Origin: Halomonas sp.
GTDB taxonomy: Bacteria > Pseudomonadota > Gammaproteobacteria > Pseudomonadales > Halomonadaceae
Direction of reading: 5' to 3'
Assembly: GCF_017983445.1 (NCBI RefSeq)
Contig: NZ_JAGOBJ010000001.1
Coordinates: 499,632 to 563,631 of the forward strand
DNA: 64,000 nucleotides
A program made the position numbers and the translations under genes. The notes under the pieces are model-generated. The model was not told the DNA's origin. It ran no database searches and saw only the letters and a program-made list of their open reading frames with translations. This document shows, one piece after another, positions 50,786-59,672 of the stretch (position 1 is the first letter of the stretch; each line of letters starts with the position of its first letter).

Positions 50786-53700
50786 TTGAAAGTGAATAAG
50801 GCGGTAGACAAGCGAACGCAGCGTAATTCGCGTCAAGCACCATCTTCAGCCTCTTCTGCGCGGGTTAAAGCCGCGAAAGATAAAGCTCGCCGGGTTGGCC
50901 TGCGTTTACAGGGCTCGGTGCGTGAAGGCGTAGTGGTAATAATGCTCGCGCTGTGTGTTTTTTTATTATTAGCACTGTTTAGCTACCAGCCGGAAGACCC
51001 GGGCTGGTCTTACCAGGGGCCGGAAACGGATGTTCGCAACTGGATGGGGCCGGTGGGTGCTTGGCTGGCTGATGTTCTTTATTCGCTCCTGGGGGCGAGT
51101 GCGCTCTGGTGGCCGGGCATGTTTGGCTTTGCTGCCTGGTGGCTGATGCGCTCGCGTCAGGTGCGCTTTGAATTAGATCCGGTTGCCATTGCTGTGCACG
51201 CCGGTGGCCTTGTGCTGCTGATGTTTGGCACTACCATGCTTGGCGCGCTGCATTTTTATCACCCGAGCAGTATTTTACCTTACGCCTCCGGCGGTATTTT
51301 GGGCGAAGGGCTGGTAGGTACGCTCAGGCCCCTGGTGGGCAGCGGCGGCGTGGGCCTGATTGCTGCGGCCTTGATTCTGATTGGATTCCCGCTGTTCAGC
51401 GGCATGTCGTGGCTGCAGGTGGCTGATGAAGTGGGGCGTCGCTTATGTCGGATAGGCGGGTGGTTTAGCTCGCGCCGGGAAAAGCGGCGTGAGAAACGTC
51501 GTGAACGTGCTGCGCTGCGTGCTTCTTTAAAACCCGCACCGAAAGCGGAAGAACCCCCGCGGGCGCCTAAGCCCAAGCGTGATTCGGGTCGTGAACGCAG
51601 AGAGCCTGGCTTCTCGGCAGACGTTGCAGATGATATCAGTCGCCAGAGCGAAACGCTTTCTGAGGCGAGAAAAGCTGAGTCAACCGATACGTCCATACCC
51701 TGGGAGGCAACTGCTTTTGCAGCGGCAGAGCCAGCGGTGAAAACACCAGCTAAGCCCGTCGTTGCCAGCACGCCAGAGCCAGCGTTAGCGCCTGAACCAG
51801 AGTTCAAGCCCCAGTCTGAGCCAGAGCCAGAGCCAGAGCTTAAGCCCGAGCCCGAGCCGAAGTTAACGCCTGAGATAGCCCCTGAGATAACTCAAGAGGT
51901 TCGCGAGCCGAGCGTATCGGTACCTAACGCACCTCGTGCGGATGCCTTCTCGGCTCGTACCCAGGAACCAGCTCCGACGCCTGTGCCTGCATTTTCTTCA
52001 CACGAGCATGAAGACGAGACTGCCGCTGAAGCGCCTACCGCCACTGTTGAGCCAGCGCGCGAGCAGGCCGAGCCATCAATGATGATGCGGGCTTCTCGCG
52101 AAGAAGACGCCGCTGTGCCCATTGCCAAGCACTTTTTTGCCCAGGAAGAGGCTGACGATACGCCAGAAGATGAGCAAAACGAACAGGATGAGCAGGACGA
52201 GAGCGACGACTATAACGACGAGTGGCAGCGTGGCGAGTGGCACAGCGAAGAACCTGCTGTGTCACGCCCTGTGGCAGCTCGCTCTGAACCTACGCTAAGC
52301 GATGCTGAACCGCTTGAAGAAGTCGTGCGCAGTGAGCCTTCACTGACAGCCGAGCCGCGTCGTGAGCGCGTGCCTGAAGTGGTGCCCGAGCCAGTATGGG
52401 AAGATGACGAAGACGATGTGATGCTGGCTGCAACGCCAACGCCAACGCCAACGCCAACGCCAACGCCAACGCCGCCAGCACCTGCGCCAATGCCGACAAG
52501 TGCTGCACGTCACGAGCCCACTTTCTCGGCTGACGACGTGGCAGGTGAGGTAGACAGCGGTCCAACGCTTTGGACGGTCGAGCATCTGCAGAGCCAGCGC
52601 CCAGCCTTTGAAACGTTGCCTGAGCCCGAAGGCGAGGTGCCCAGTCTTCAATTGCTGACGCCTGCTGAACCGCATCAGCCTAACTACACGGAAGAACAGC
52701 TTGCCGATATGGCTGAGCTTCTGGAAGTGCGGCTGCGTGAATATGGCGTCAAAGCAGAAGTGGTCGATACCTGGCCCGGTCCGGTTATCACCCGGTTTGA
52801 AATCAAGCCAGCGGCAGGCGTCAAGGCCTCCAAGATAAGTAACCTGGCCAAAGACCTGGCCCGCTCGCTGATGGTGAAAAGCGTACGCGTGGTTGAAGTC
52901 ATTCCTGGGCGGCCGACTGTCGGGATCGAGATTCCCAACCCGCATCGGGCAATGATACGCCTGCGAGAAGTCATCGATTCCGAGCGTTTTCAGCAGGAAA
53001 CCTCGCCGCTTACCATGGCGCTGGGCCAGGATATTGGCGGTGGCCCAGTGATTGCCAACCTGGGCAAAATGCCTCACTTGTTAGTGGCAGGCACAACCGG
53101 CTCGGGTAAATCGGTCGGCGTTAACGCAATGCTGATTTCCATGCTGCTCAAGGCCAAGCCCGATGAGCTGAAGCTCATCATGGTCGATCCCAAGATGCTG
53201 GAGCTTTCGGTATACGATGGTATTCCACACCTGCTGGCGCCGGTAGTGACGGATATGAAAGAAGCCGCCAACAGCCTGCGCTGGTGTGTGGCCGAAATGG
53301 AGCGTCGCTATAAGCTGATGGCGGCCATGGGTGTGCGTAATATTGCCGGTTTCAATGCGCGTCTGGATGAAGCAGAACGCGCGGGCGCTCAGGTAGCTGA
53401 CCCCTTATGGGAGCCACAGCCCTGGGAAATGCATCAGCCGCCGCCGGTACTTGCCAAGCTGCCTTATATTGTCGTCGTGATCGATGAGTTTGCCGACATG
53501 TTCATGATCGTCGGTAAAAAAGTCGAAGAGCTGATCGCCCGCCTGGCGCAAAAAGCCCGTGCTGCCGGTATTCACTTGATCCTGGCCACCCAGCGCCCCT
53601 CGGTGGACGTGGTAACGGGCCTGATCAAAGCGAATATTCCCTCGCGCATGGCGTTCCAGGTTTCCTCACGCATAGACTCGCGCACCATTCTCGATCAGGG

Positions 53701-54130
53701 CGGTGCTGAAAGCCTGCTGGGCCACGGCGATATGCTGTACTTGCCCGCCGGTTCCGGCCCGCCTAACCGCGTGCATGGCGCCTTTGTGGATGATGATGAA
53801 GTGCACCGCGTGGTGGATGACTGGAAACGTCGCGGAGAGCCTGAGTACATTGAGGAGATTCTTTCGGGCGGCGTTTCAGCCGATGCCTTGACCGGTCTTG
53901 AAGCCGAAGGCAGTGAAGGCGATGACGCTGAGCAGGATGCGCTTTATGACGAAGCCGTTCAGTTCGTGACTGAAACCCGTAAAGCGTCAATTTCAGCAGT
54001 GCAGCGGCGTTTTAAAATCGGCTATAACCGCGCCGCCCGGCTGGTTGATGCCATGGAAATGGCCGGTGTTGTTTCATCAATGGGAACCAACGGTGCCCGT
54101 GAAGTGCTGGCACCGGCGGCCGCGCGCTGA
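50786..54130 (+). CDS. ftsK: DNA translocase FtsK
   Basis: A 1114-residue septal DNA pump that aligns dif sites and activates XerCD. Four N-terminal membrane helices (about 45-210, beginning '[18 protein letters not shown]') anchor it at the septum. Residues 215-625 are a long acidic, Pro/Glu-rich linker with EPEP and PTPT repeats. The motor has Walker A '[15 protein letters not shown]' and '[16 protein letters not shown]'. The C-terminal gamma domain '[33 protein letters not shown]' reads KOPS sites. The start is TTG 50786 behind AAGGGAG; GTG 50792 is possible. A terminator follows. Confidence 0.96.
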   Translation: MKVNKAVDKRTQRNSRQAPSSASSARVKAAKDKARRVGLRLQGSVREGVVVIMLALCVFLLLALFSYQPEDPGWSYQGPETDVRNWMGPVGAWLADVLYSLLGASALWWPGMFGFAAWWLMRSRQVRFELDPVAIAVHAGGLVLLMFGTTMLGALHFYHPSSILPYASGGILGEGLVGTLRPLVGSGGVGLIAAALILIGFPLFSGMSWLQVADEVGRRLCRIGGWFSSRREKRREKRRERAALRASLKPAPKAEEPPRAPKPKRDSGRERREPGFSADVADDISRQSETLSEARKAESTDTSIPWEATAFAAAEPAVKTPAKPVVASTPEPALAPEPEFKPQSEPEPEPELKPEPEPKLTPEIAPEITQEVREPSVSVPNAPRADAFSARTQEPAPTPVPAFSSHEHEDETAAEAPTATVEPAREQAEPSMMMRASREEDAAVPIAKHFFAQEEADDTPEDEQNEQDEQDESDDYNDEWQRGEWHSEEPAVSRPVAARSEPTLSDAEPLEEVVRSEPSLTAEPRRERVPEVVPEPVWEDDEDDVMLAATPTPTPTPTPTPTPPAPAPMPTSAARHEPTFSADDVAGEVDSGPTLWTVEHLQSQRPAFETLPEPEGEVPSLQLLTPAEPHQPNYTEEQLADMAELLEVRLREYGVKAEVVDTWPGPVITRFEIKPAAGVKASKISNLAKDLARSLMVKSVRVVEVIPGRPTVGIEIPNPHRAMIRLREVIDSERFQQETSPLTMALGQDIGGGPVIANLGKMPHLLVAGTTGSGKSVGVNAMLISMLLKAKPDELKLIMVDPKMLELSVYDGIPHLLAPVVTDMKEAANSLRWCVAEMERRYKLMAAMGVRNIAGFNARLDEAERAGAQVADPLWEPQPWEMHQPPPVLAKLPYIVVVIDEFADMFMIVGKKVEELIARLAQKARAAGIHLILATQRPSVDVVTGLIKANIPSRMAFQVSSRIDSRTILDQGGAESLLGHGDMLYLPAGSGPPNRVHGAFVDDDEVHRVVDDWKRRGEPEYIEEILSGGVSADALTGLEAEGSEGDDAEQDALYDEAVQFVTETRKASISAVQRRFKIGYNRAARLVDAMEMAGVVSSMGTNGAREVLAPAAAR
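52432..52475 (+). repeat. In-frame hexanucleotide repeat in the ftsK linker
   Basis: About seven copies of CCAACG (Pro-Thr codons) run from 52432 to 52475, encoding alternating PT residues in the linker of FtsK. A second low-complexity run of Glu-Pro codons lies near 51813-51860. Copy-number change would lengthen or shorten the linker without breaking the frame. Confidence 0.85.
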
Positions 54131-54166
54131 TGATGCGCCGGGTAATCGTGCAATAAGCGTGAAAGT

Positions 54167-54198
54167 CGCGCCGTGGGTGAAACCCTGCGGCGCGTTTT
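54167..54198 (+). terminator. Terminator of ftsK
   Basis: CGCGCCG (54167-54173) pairs with CGGCGCG (54188-54194), with GGG/CCC pairing inside, followed by TTTT. It lies 36 bases after the ftsK stop. Confidence 0.7.
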
Positions 54199-54327
54199 GC
54201 GTCTGACTAACCACATGGACGTTGTTGACGGTCCTCAGCCTTATTTTTCAGTATGATTTTTAAGTACTGGTTCAATTCGGCAGCGTATGTCCATTGAATC
54301 TGACAACGTATGCCCAGGGAGATCTTT

Positions 54328-54981
54328 ATGCGCGATACGCAAACTCTGCTTTCTTCACCATTATCATTGGCGGCTGCCGCCCTTGGCTTAACGTTTGCTG
54401 CCCCGGCTGCCTGGGCGAACGATGCCGCTGAGCGCCTGACTGAACGGCTTGAGCCGTTGGAAAACTACCAAGCCACCTTCGATCAAAAAATTCTCGACGG
54501 TGCTGGCGAGCGTTTGCAGAATGCACGTGGTGAAATGTGGCTTTCACGCCCGGGCATGTTGCGCTGGGAAGTAGAAGCCCCTTACTCGCAGGTTGTGGTA
54601 TCCGACGGTAACGATGTTTATTTATACGACCCGGACCTTGAGCAGGTGACGGTGCAACCGATGGATGATCGTGTAACGCACACCCCGGCGCTACTGCTGT
54701 CTGGCAATGTCAGGGACCTGACCGAAAGCTACGATGTGGTATATGACCAGGAAGGCGGCGAAGACATTTTCACACTGGTGCCCAGCTCCGCAGATACGCT
54801 GTTTGAAGAGCTGAGCCTGGTGTTTGACAACGAAACCCTGACCGAGCTGTGGATGATGGACAGCACCGGGCAGAAAACCATGATTACTTTTAGCGATATT
54901 ACCCGTAACGGCTCTATTGATCGTAGCTTGTTTAACTTTGATATTCCTGAGGGAACCGACGTCATCCGTGAAGAATTTTAG
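54328..54981 (+). CDS. lolA: Outer-membrane lipoprotein carrier protein LolA
   Basis: A 217-residue periplasmic chaperone that carries lipoproteins from LolCDE to LolB. A signal peptide ends near 'APAAWA'. The mature part has 'LTERLEPLENYQATFDQKIL', 'GEMWLSRPGMLRWEVEAPYSQVVVSDG' and 'LYDPDLEQVTVQPM', the usual hydrophobic-cup strands with Trp and Arg residues. Length fits the family. I start it at ATG 54328, six bases after AGGGAG; ATG 54310 is in frame but lacks a site. It sits between ftsK and rarA, the order seen in E. coli and Pseudomonas, but rarA is convergent here. Confidence 0.93.
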   Translation: MRDTQTLLSSPLSLAAAALGLTFAAPAAWANDAAERLTERLEPLENYQATFDQKILDGAGERLQNARGEMWLSRPGMLRWEVEAPYSQVVVSDGNDVYLYDPDLEQVTVQPMDDRVTHTPALLLSGNVRDLTESYDVVYDQEGGEDIFTLVPSSADTLFEELSLVFDNETLTELWMMDSTGQKTMITFSDITRNGSIDRSLFNFDIPEGTDVIREEF

Positions 54982-54984
54982 TGG

Positions 54985-55019
54985 TGATTAGTGATTAGTG
55001 AGTTGTGAATAGTGATTGG
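54985..55019. repeat. 7-bp tandem array between lolA and rarA
   Basis: Five head-to-tail units of 7 bases start at 54985, 54992, 54999, 55006 and 55013: TGATTAG twice, then TGAGTTG, TGAATAG and TGATTGG. The array starts four bases after the lolA stop codon. Confidence 0.8.
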
Positions 55020-55030
55020 TAAGCAATAAC

Positions 55031-55056
55031 GATCAGGCGCCCTAGGGCGCCTGATC
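55031..55056. terminator. 26-bp perfect palindrome over the rarA stop
   Basis: GATCAGGCGCCC-TA-GGGCGCCTGATC. The centre includes the rarA stop codon (TAG at 55044-55042). It may act as a terminator for either convergent gene, but there is no T-run. Confidence 0.45.
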
Positions 55057-56376
55057 TGCTTCCTGGTCACGGCTTTCCCGCCACGCCATGATCTCGGCAA
55101 AGCGTTTTTCCTGGCCTAACGCGCTGGGTTCGAAAAAGCGTGCTTGGGGTAAGTCCTCAGGCCAGCAGTTATGCGCGCTGCCTGCTGGGTAGCCGTCCGG
55201 CTCGTTATGGGCATAGCGGTAGCCTTCGCCATGTCCTAGCCGTTCCATTAGCTTGGTAGGCGCGTTGCGCAAATAGGTGGGCACCTCTACCTGAGGCTGC
55301 TGGCTGACAAACTGCTTGGCGGCTTTCCAGGCACGATCAATCCGATTACTTTTCGGCGCCACGGCCAGATGAATGGCGGCATGAGCAATCGCACGCTGGC
55401 CTTCATAATCGCCCAAACGCAGATACGCATCCCAGGCGGCTATCACCAGCGGCAGCGCCCGCGGATCGGCATTGCCGACATCTTCCGAGGCAATCGCGGC
55501 AAGCCTTCGAACCACGTCCAGCGGGTCGCCACCACCCTGCATAAACCGCGCCATATAAAGCAAAGCGGCATCCGGGCGTGATGAGCGGATTGATTTATGA
55601 ATAGCTGAAAGCAAGTCGTAATAGGCATCACCCTGCTTATCAAACGCGCTTGCCTGATGACCGATAACATCTGTCAATACCGCCATGGGCAGCACTTCCT
55701 GGCCATTTTCCAGCTGAGTAAAATCACACGCGGTTTCCAGTAGGCCCAGTGCTCGCCGGGCGTCACCAGCACTTGCATGCGCCAGGGCTGCGAGGACTTC
55801 GTCATCAACATGGATATTACGCTTGCCAAGCCCGCGCTTGGCATCGCTAAGCGCCTGGCGCATCACGCTGATCAGTTCTTCTTGGTCGAGCGCTTTAAGC
55901 ACGTAAACCCGGGCGCGCGAGAGCAGGGCGGAGTTAACCTCGAACGAGGGGTTTTCCGTCGTTGCGCCGATCAGGGTTAATAGACCAGATTCCACATGGG
56001 GCAGCAGTGCATCCTGCTGGCTTTTGTTTAAACGGTGAATCTCATCCAAAAAGAGAATAACCGGCGAAGTGTGCTGCTGGGCACGTTCCACCGCCGCACG
56101 AATCTCTTTTACCCCAGCCATCACCGCGCTTAAATGCTCAAGCTGAGCATTGGAGGCATGAGCGAGCAGTTCGGCAAGCGTCGTTTTTCCAACACCGGGA
56201 GGGCCCCATAAAATCATTGAGCGCACAAGGCCCGCTTCAGCCATGCGGCGTAACGGTTTGCCGGGCCCCATCAGCGCCTGTTGGCCTACGTAGTCATCCA
56301 GCGTCTGCGGGCGCATCCGGTAGGCCAGGGGAGCGTCATCACTGGGCGCTGAGCGCTGAGAATCAAACAGGTCCAT
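55042..56376 (-). CDS. rarA: Replication-associated recombination protein RarA (MgsA)
   Basis: A 444-residue AAA+ ATPase of the clamp-loader family that acts at stalled replication forks and binds SSB. Walker A is '[18 protein letters not shown]', Walker B '[20 protein letters not shown]', sensor 1 '[24 protein letters not shown]', and the C-terminal tetramerisation part has '[22 protein letters not shown]'. Length equals E. coli RarA (447). The start ATG 56376 has a moderate ribosome site (GGAAG). The last codons lie in a 26-bp palindrome. Confidence 0.96.
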   Translation of the reverse strand: MDLFDSQRSAPSDDAPLAYRMRPQTLDDYVGQQALMGPGKPLRRMAEAGLVRSMILWGPPGVGKTTLAELLAHASNAQLEHLSAVMAGVKEIRAAVERAQQHTSPVILFLDEIHRLNKSQQDALLPHVESGLLTLIGATTENPSFEVNSALLSRARVYVLKALDQEELISVMRQALSDAKRGLGKRNIHVDDEVLAALAHASAGDARRALGLLETACDFTQLENGQEVLPMAVLTDVIGHQASAFDKQGDAYYDLLSAIHKSIRSSRPDAALLYMARFMQGGGDPLDVVRRLAAIASEDVGNADPRALPLVIAAWDAYLRLGDYEGQRAIAHAAIHLAVAPKSNRIDRAWKAAKQFVSQQPQVEVPTYLRNAPTKLMERLGHGEGYRYAHNEPDGYPAGSAHNCWPEDLPQARFFEPSALGQEKRFAEIMAWRESRDQEADQAP

Positions 56377-56538
56377 ATAAACTTCCGTTGTAAATCTAGA
56401 CGTTGAGCAGCAAAGTAACTACAAGTGTGTATGGTAAACGGCGTATTGTCAGACTACCTTTTGCATAGCTTTCGCTAAAAAATGATACGAACAATACGCT
56501 TGCTAGCGTAATGCCTTAAGTGCATGGTGAAGTTAGTC

Positions 56539-56668
56539 AGCGTACTTACTGGAAGGTGCTATGTGCAGTACTTTTTTGAAGAACTTGTTTGAAGAACTTG
56601 TTTGAAGTGCTTGTCTAAGGTACTCGCTAGAAGTATTTGGTTGAAGCACTAGGTTTGCGTACTTAGCC
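56539..56668. repeat. 13-bp degenerate tandem array, ten units
   Basis: Units start every 13 bases from 56539 (56552, 56565, 56578, 56591, 56604, 56617, 56630, 56643, 56656). Consensus GAAGTACTTGTTT; the units at 56578 and 56591 are identical (GAAGAACTTGTTT). The phase is held for 130 bases without a gap while bases vary, mostly around the AGTACTT core. The core and period match the array upstream of aceA. Confidence 0.88.
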
Positions 56669-56670
56669 AT

Positions 56671-56729
56671 CGGTATAGACATACCGTGTATAGACATATC
56701 GTGTATAGACATGTCTTGTATGGATATAG
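56671..56729. repeat. 15-bp tandem array, four units
   Basis: Units begin at 56671 (14 bases, one short), 56685, 56700 and 56715 with consensus CGTGTATAGACATAT. The last unit has decayed (CTTGTATGGATATAG). It directly follows the 13-bp array and ends 85 bases before the hemerythrin-like start. Confidence 0.85.
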
Positions 56730-56813
56730 TGTAGTGATACACGCTTATGATTGCGTGCCCCACGCCACTTAAGGGTTAGGCGGTCGGCATGACACAACCA
56801 AGGAGACGGCACG

Positions 56814-57359
56814 ATGTTAAACCAACTGCGTCTAGATCATGCCAACATGGCGCGAATGCTCCATGTATTGCAGCTTAAACAAAAAACGCTGGCCGTGGGT
56901 GAGCGGCCTAATTTTCAGCTGATGCGTGAAGTAGTGGATTACATTCTGGCCTACATGGAAGGCTTTGCCGCCCCGTTAGAGCGTATATGCGTTGAACGCT
57001 TGGAGACTAAAGCCCCTGAGCATCTGGCGCTGATGGAGCAGATGGCAAGTGATTACCTTAAGCTCAAGCCTCGGCTACAGCAGCTTTCGGACAATATCGA
57101 TATGATCCTGATGGATAATATTCTGCCCATGGATCGCTTTGCAGAGGATCTGGGCGATTATCTTGAAGCGCACCGGGCGTACCTTCGTCATGAGCGTGAA
57201 GGCCTGTTCCCACTGATTGATCAACATTTTACCCAAGAAGATATGCAGGAATTGCTGCAAGCCTTGCCTGAAGGCGCCGAGCAGGATCTTGAACGCCTGC
57301 AGCAGGCTTACCCGGAACTTTATGCTGAATTACGCGGCGCAGAAGTACCTCCGGTCTAG
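56814..57359 (+). CDS. Hemerythrin HHE-like protein with altered metal site
   Basis: A 181-residue four-helix protein of the hemerythrin HHE family. Helix 1 has His9 in 'MLNQLRLDHANMARML'. The helix 2 motif, normally HHPxE, reads AAPLE ('GFAAPLERICVERL'), so both His are Ala. Later 'LEAHRAYLRHEREGLFPLID' keeps the His-Glu pattern of the last helices. With two expected ligands gone it may bind iron weakly or not at all. The ATG at 56814 follows AAGGAGAC. No operon partner: murI starts 143 bases later with its own leader. Function unknown. Confidence 0.72.
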   Translation: MLNQLRLDHANMARMLHVLQLKQKTLAVGERPNFQLMREVVDYILAYMEGFAAPLERICVERLETKAPEHLALMEQMASDYLKLKPRLQQLSDNIDMILMDNILPMDRFAEDLGDYLEAHRAYLRHEREGLFPLIDQHFTQEDMQELLQALPEGAEQDLERLQQAYPELYAELRGAEVPPV

Positions 57360-57449
57360 CCAGAAAGCTTAGTCAAGAGAGCTTCCTTCAGCGGTTAGCG
57401 GGGCGTGTTAAACTAGCGCCCCGTGAATGAGCGGCTGAAGGAGAAGCAG

Positions 57450-57503
57450 GTGTATCTATTCAAACCAAAGGCTAAGGCCAAACAAGAGCCAAAGAGGCAG
57501 TAA
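57450..57503 (+). CDS. Possible 17-residue leader peptide of murI
   Basis: A GTG at 57450 follows AAGGAGAAGCAG and opens a short frame of 17 codons rich in Lys and Gln (MYLFKPKAKAKQEPKRQ). It ends in TAA that overlaps the murI ATG by one base (TAATG). The murI start itself has only AGAGGCAG before it. This could be a translational coupling device; alternatively it is a chance frame. No homolog can be judged at this length. Confidence 0.35.
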   Translation: MYLFKPKAKAKQEPKRQ

Positions 57504-58291
57504 TGGCTGGCCCCGTGCTGATTTTTGACTCCGGCGTGGGCGGGCTTTCCGTAGCTCGTTCGCTGCGCCACCATTATCCCGATACAGCCATGTGCTACGC
57601 CTGTGATAACGCCTGGATGCCTTATGGGCTGCGTGATGACATCACGCTCTCGGCTCGAATTGTGGCCGTTTGCCAGGCAGCTGTTCAGGCCTGCCAGCCT
57701 AGTGTTTTAGTGGTCGCCTGCAATACCGCCAGCACGCTCGCACTTGATGGCCTGCGTAAGGCTTTGACGATTCCCGTAGTTGGTACAGTACCCGCCATAA
57801 AACCTGCCGCGGCCATCAGCCAGACGCGTCATATTGGCCTGCTGGCCACACGGGCAACGGTGGGCAGGCCCTATACGCAAAAGCTTATCGAAAGTTTTGC
57901 CAGCGACTGCATTATTACCCGGGTCGCGGCAGATGCGCTGGTGCTTGAAGCCGAGGCGCTGCTTGGTGGGACTTCTCCCAACACTGAACGACTTCAGCAG
58001 GCCCTATTACCCCTTTGGCAAGCGACCGATACCCAGCCGCCCGTGGATACCGTTGTGCTGGGCTGCACTCACTTTCCTCTGCTCAAACCCTGGCTTGAAG
58101 CGCTGGCACCTACGCCTGTGAACTGGATTGATTCTGGAGATGCCATCGCCCGGCGCGTCGGTCAGATAGCCCCGGTGTTAAAAAAAGGGCAGGATGGGCG
58201 CTTTTTCACGAGTGCGTCAGCCGATGCGCTAGGCCAGGGCTTTGCCCAGTATGGTTTTTGTATTCCAGGCCGATTGGAATTAAGCGCCTAA
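57503..58291 (+). CDS. murI: Glutamate racemase
   Basis: A 262-residue racemase that makes D-glutamate for peptidoglycan. 'VLIFDSGVGGLSVARSLR' has the first catalytic Asp/Ser region. The two catalytic cysteines lie in 'VVACNTAST' and 'VLGCTHFPLL'. 'YACDNAWMPYGL' corresponds to the substrate-binding 'D...PYG' motif. Length and motifs are complete. The ATG overlaps the end of a possible leader frame. Followed by an AT-rich repeat region and trmA; likely separate or loosely linked. Confidence 0.94.
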   Translation: MAGPVLIFDSGVGGLSVARSLRHHYPDTAMCYACDNAWMPYGLRDDITLSARIVAVCQAAVQACQPSVLVVACNTASTLALDGLRKALTIPVVGTVPAIKPAAAISQTRHIGLLATRATVGRPYTQKLIESFASDCIITRVAADALVLEAEALLGGTSPNTERLQQALLPLWQATDTQPPVDTVVLGCTHFPLLKPWLEALAPTPVNWIDSGDAIARRVGQIAPVLKKGQDGRFFTSASADALGQGFAQYGFCIPGRLELSA

Positions 58292-58336
58292 GCCGCGTAT
58301 TTTCCAGCCTGAGCTGACACTACTACCAGTACTAGC

Positions 58337-58388
58337 ACGGTTATTAAAACCGTTATTAATAACTATTGTTAATAACCGTTATTGAACA
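58337..58388. repeat. 13-bp tandem array with dyad, upstream of trmA
   Basis: Four units start at 58337, 58350, 58363 and 58376: ACGGTTATTAAAA, CCGTTATTAATAA, CTATTGTTAATAA and CCGTTATTGAACA. The first and last also form an inverted repeat (CGGTTATTAA at 58338 with TTAATAACCG at 58369). It lies 15 bases upstream of the trmA start. Confidence 0.75.
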
Positions 58389-58402
58389 AAAGAGGCGCCG
58401 AC

Positions 58403-59527
58403 TTGGCTATCCCCGTGATACATCCCGAACGTTATGACGAGCAGCTCGCCGAGAAGCGTGCATACCTGGAAGACACTTTTGCGGTGTTTAACCCGCCCGC
58501 GCTTGAAGTGTTTGCCTCGCCGCCTAGCCATTACCGTCAGCGCTGCGAGTTTCGGATATGGCATGAAGGTAATGATCTTTTTTACGCCATGTTTGAGGTC
58601 GACCCTGCCGACCCAAAAAACAAGCGTGTGGTACGCCTTGATCAGTTTGATGTCGCAAGCGAGTCCATCAATGCGTTAATGCCGCGTTTACGCGAGGCTT
58701 TTTTAGCCAGCCATGAGCTGCGGCGTAAGCTTTTTCAGGTGGAGTTTCTCACCACGCTCTCAGGCGAAGCGCTCGTGACACTGGTTTATCACCGCCCGCT
58801 GGAAGAGTCCTGGGAGCAGGAAGCGCGCGCTCTGGAAGCCGAGCTTGGCATCATGATTATCGGCCGCTCGCGCAAGCAGCGTTTGGTGTTGACCCGCGAC
58901 CACGTATGGGAGCGCCTGACGGTTGATGGGCGAGCGCTCGATTATCAGCAGGTCGAGAATAGCTTTACCCAGCCAAACGCGCATATCTGCCAGAAAATGT
59001 TGGGCTGGGCACGGGAAGTGACCGCAGGCCGCCAGGCAGAAGATCTGGTGGAGCTTTATTGCGGCAATGGCAACTTTACCATTGCCCTGGCCGACAACTT
59101 TCGGCGCGTGCTGGCGACCGAGATCTCGCGCACGTCGGTGGCCAGTGCCAACGTCAATCTTGAAGCTAATAACATCACCAATGCGCATGTGGCGCGGATG
59201 TCGGCTGAAGAGTTTGCCCTGGCGCTCAAAGGTGAAAAAGGTGGTCGTCGTGTGGCCGAAATGGCGTTGGACGAATATCGCTTCTCCACTGTACTGGTTG
59301 ACCCGCCCCGTGCAGGCCTGGACGCGCAGAGCTGCGAGCAGATCAGCGAATATGACCAGATCGTCTATATTTCATGCAACCCGGCAACACTTGCCGATAA
59401 TCTAGCGCTGCTTACCAAAACGCATCAGATCGAGCGTTTTGCTTTATTTGACCAGTTTCCGTTCACCCACCACTGTGAATGTGGCGTATGGCTCACGCGG
59501 CGCGAGATTAATCAAGAGGATGTGTGA
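58403..59527 (+). CDS. trmA: tRNA (uracil-54-C5)-methyltransferase TrmA
   Basis: A 374-residue enzyme that makes ribothymidine at position 54 of tRNA. 'YDEQLAEKRAYLEDTF' begins the family N-terminus, 'QRCEFRIWHEGNDLFYAMFE' follows, 'LVELYCGNGNFTIALADNF' binds S-adenosylmethionine, 'VLVDPPRAGLD' is motif IV and the nucleophile Cys lies in 'IVYISCNPATLADNL'. Length matches E. coli (366). The start is TTG 58403 behind AGAGGCG; TTG 58382 is in frame but lies in the repeat array. Confidence 0.94.
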   Translation: MAIPVIHPERYDEQLAEKRAYLEDTFAVFNPPALEVFASPPSHYRQRCEFRIWHEGNDLFYAMFEVDPADPKNKRVVRLDQFDVASESINALMPRLREAFLASHELRRKLFQVEFLTTLSGEALVTLVYHRPLEESWEQEARALEAELGIMIIGRSRKQRLVLTRDHVWERLTVDGRALDYQQVENSFTQPNAHICQKMLGWAREVTAGRQAEDLVELYCGNGNFTIALADNFRRVLATEISRTSVASANVNLEANNITNAHVARMSAEEFALALKGEKGGRRVAEMALDEYRFSTVLVDPPRAGLDAQSCEQISEYDQIVYISCNPATLADNLALLTKTHQIERFALFDQFPFTHHCECGVWLTRREINQEDV

Positions 59528-59672
59528 TGCGAAAGTGGCATACACCATAATGAACATGTCAGAAGGATAGAGTGATGAACTTGGGTAGCGTAAGCTAGTG
59601 GTTATATTGGCCTAAAGGCCTATCGTTCTACGTTTTTTTGGCCAAGTGTGGCCCCGGCAGTCGAGGTGATGG

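Larger units (their letters stand above)
56377..56813. other. Divergent rarA / hemerythrin-like intergenic region
   Basis: A 437-base gap dominated by two adjacent tandem arrays (13-bp units at 56539-56668 and 15-bp units at 56671-56729). The first 160 bases next to rarA are AT-rich and may hold its promoter. CGCTTGCTAGCG at 56499 is a small dyad. An open minus-strand frame across the arrays encodes only repeat-derived peptides and is not accepted as a gene. AGGAGAC precedes the hemerythrin-like ATG. Confidence 0.55.

Noticed and set aside
56539-56729. CRISPR-like array
   Set aside because: Units of 13 and 15 bases are directly adjacent with no spacers, too short for CRISPR repeats, and no cas genes are present.
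56533-56763. Minus-strand open frame of 76 codons with repeated MSIH-like segments
   Set aside because: The repeated residues come directly from the 15-bp array (5 codons per unit), and the rest is translated 13-bp array. There is no ribosome site and no family resemblance.
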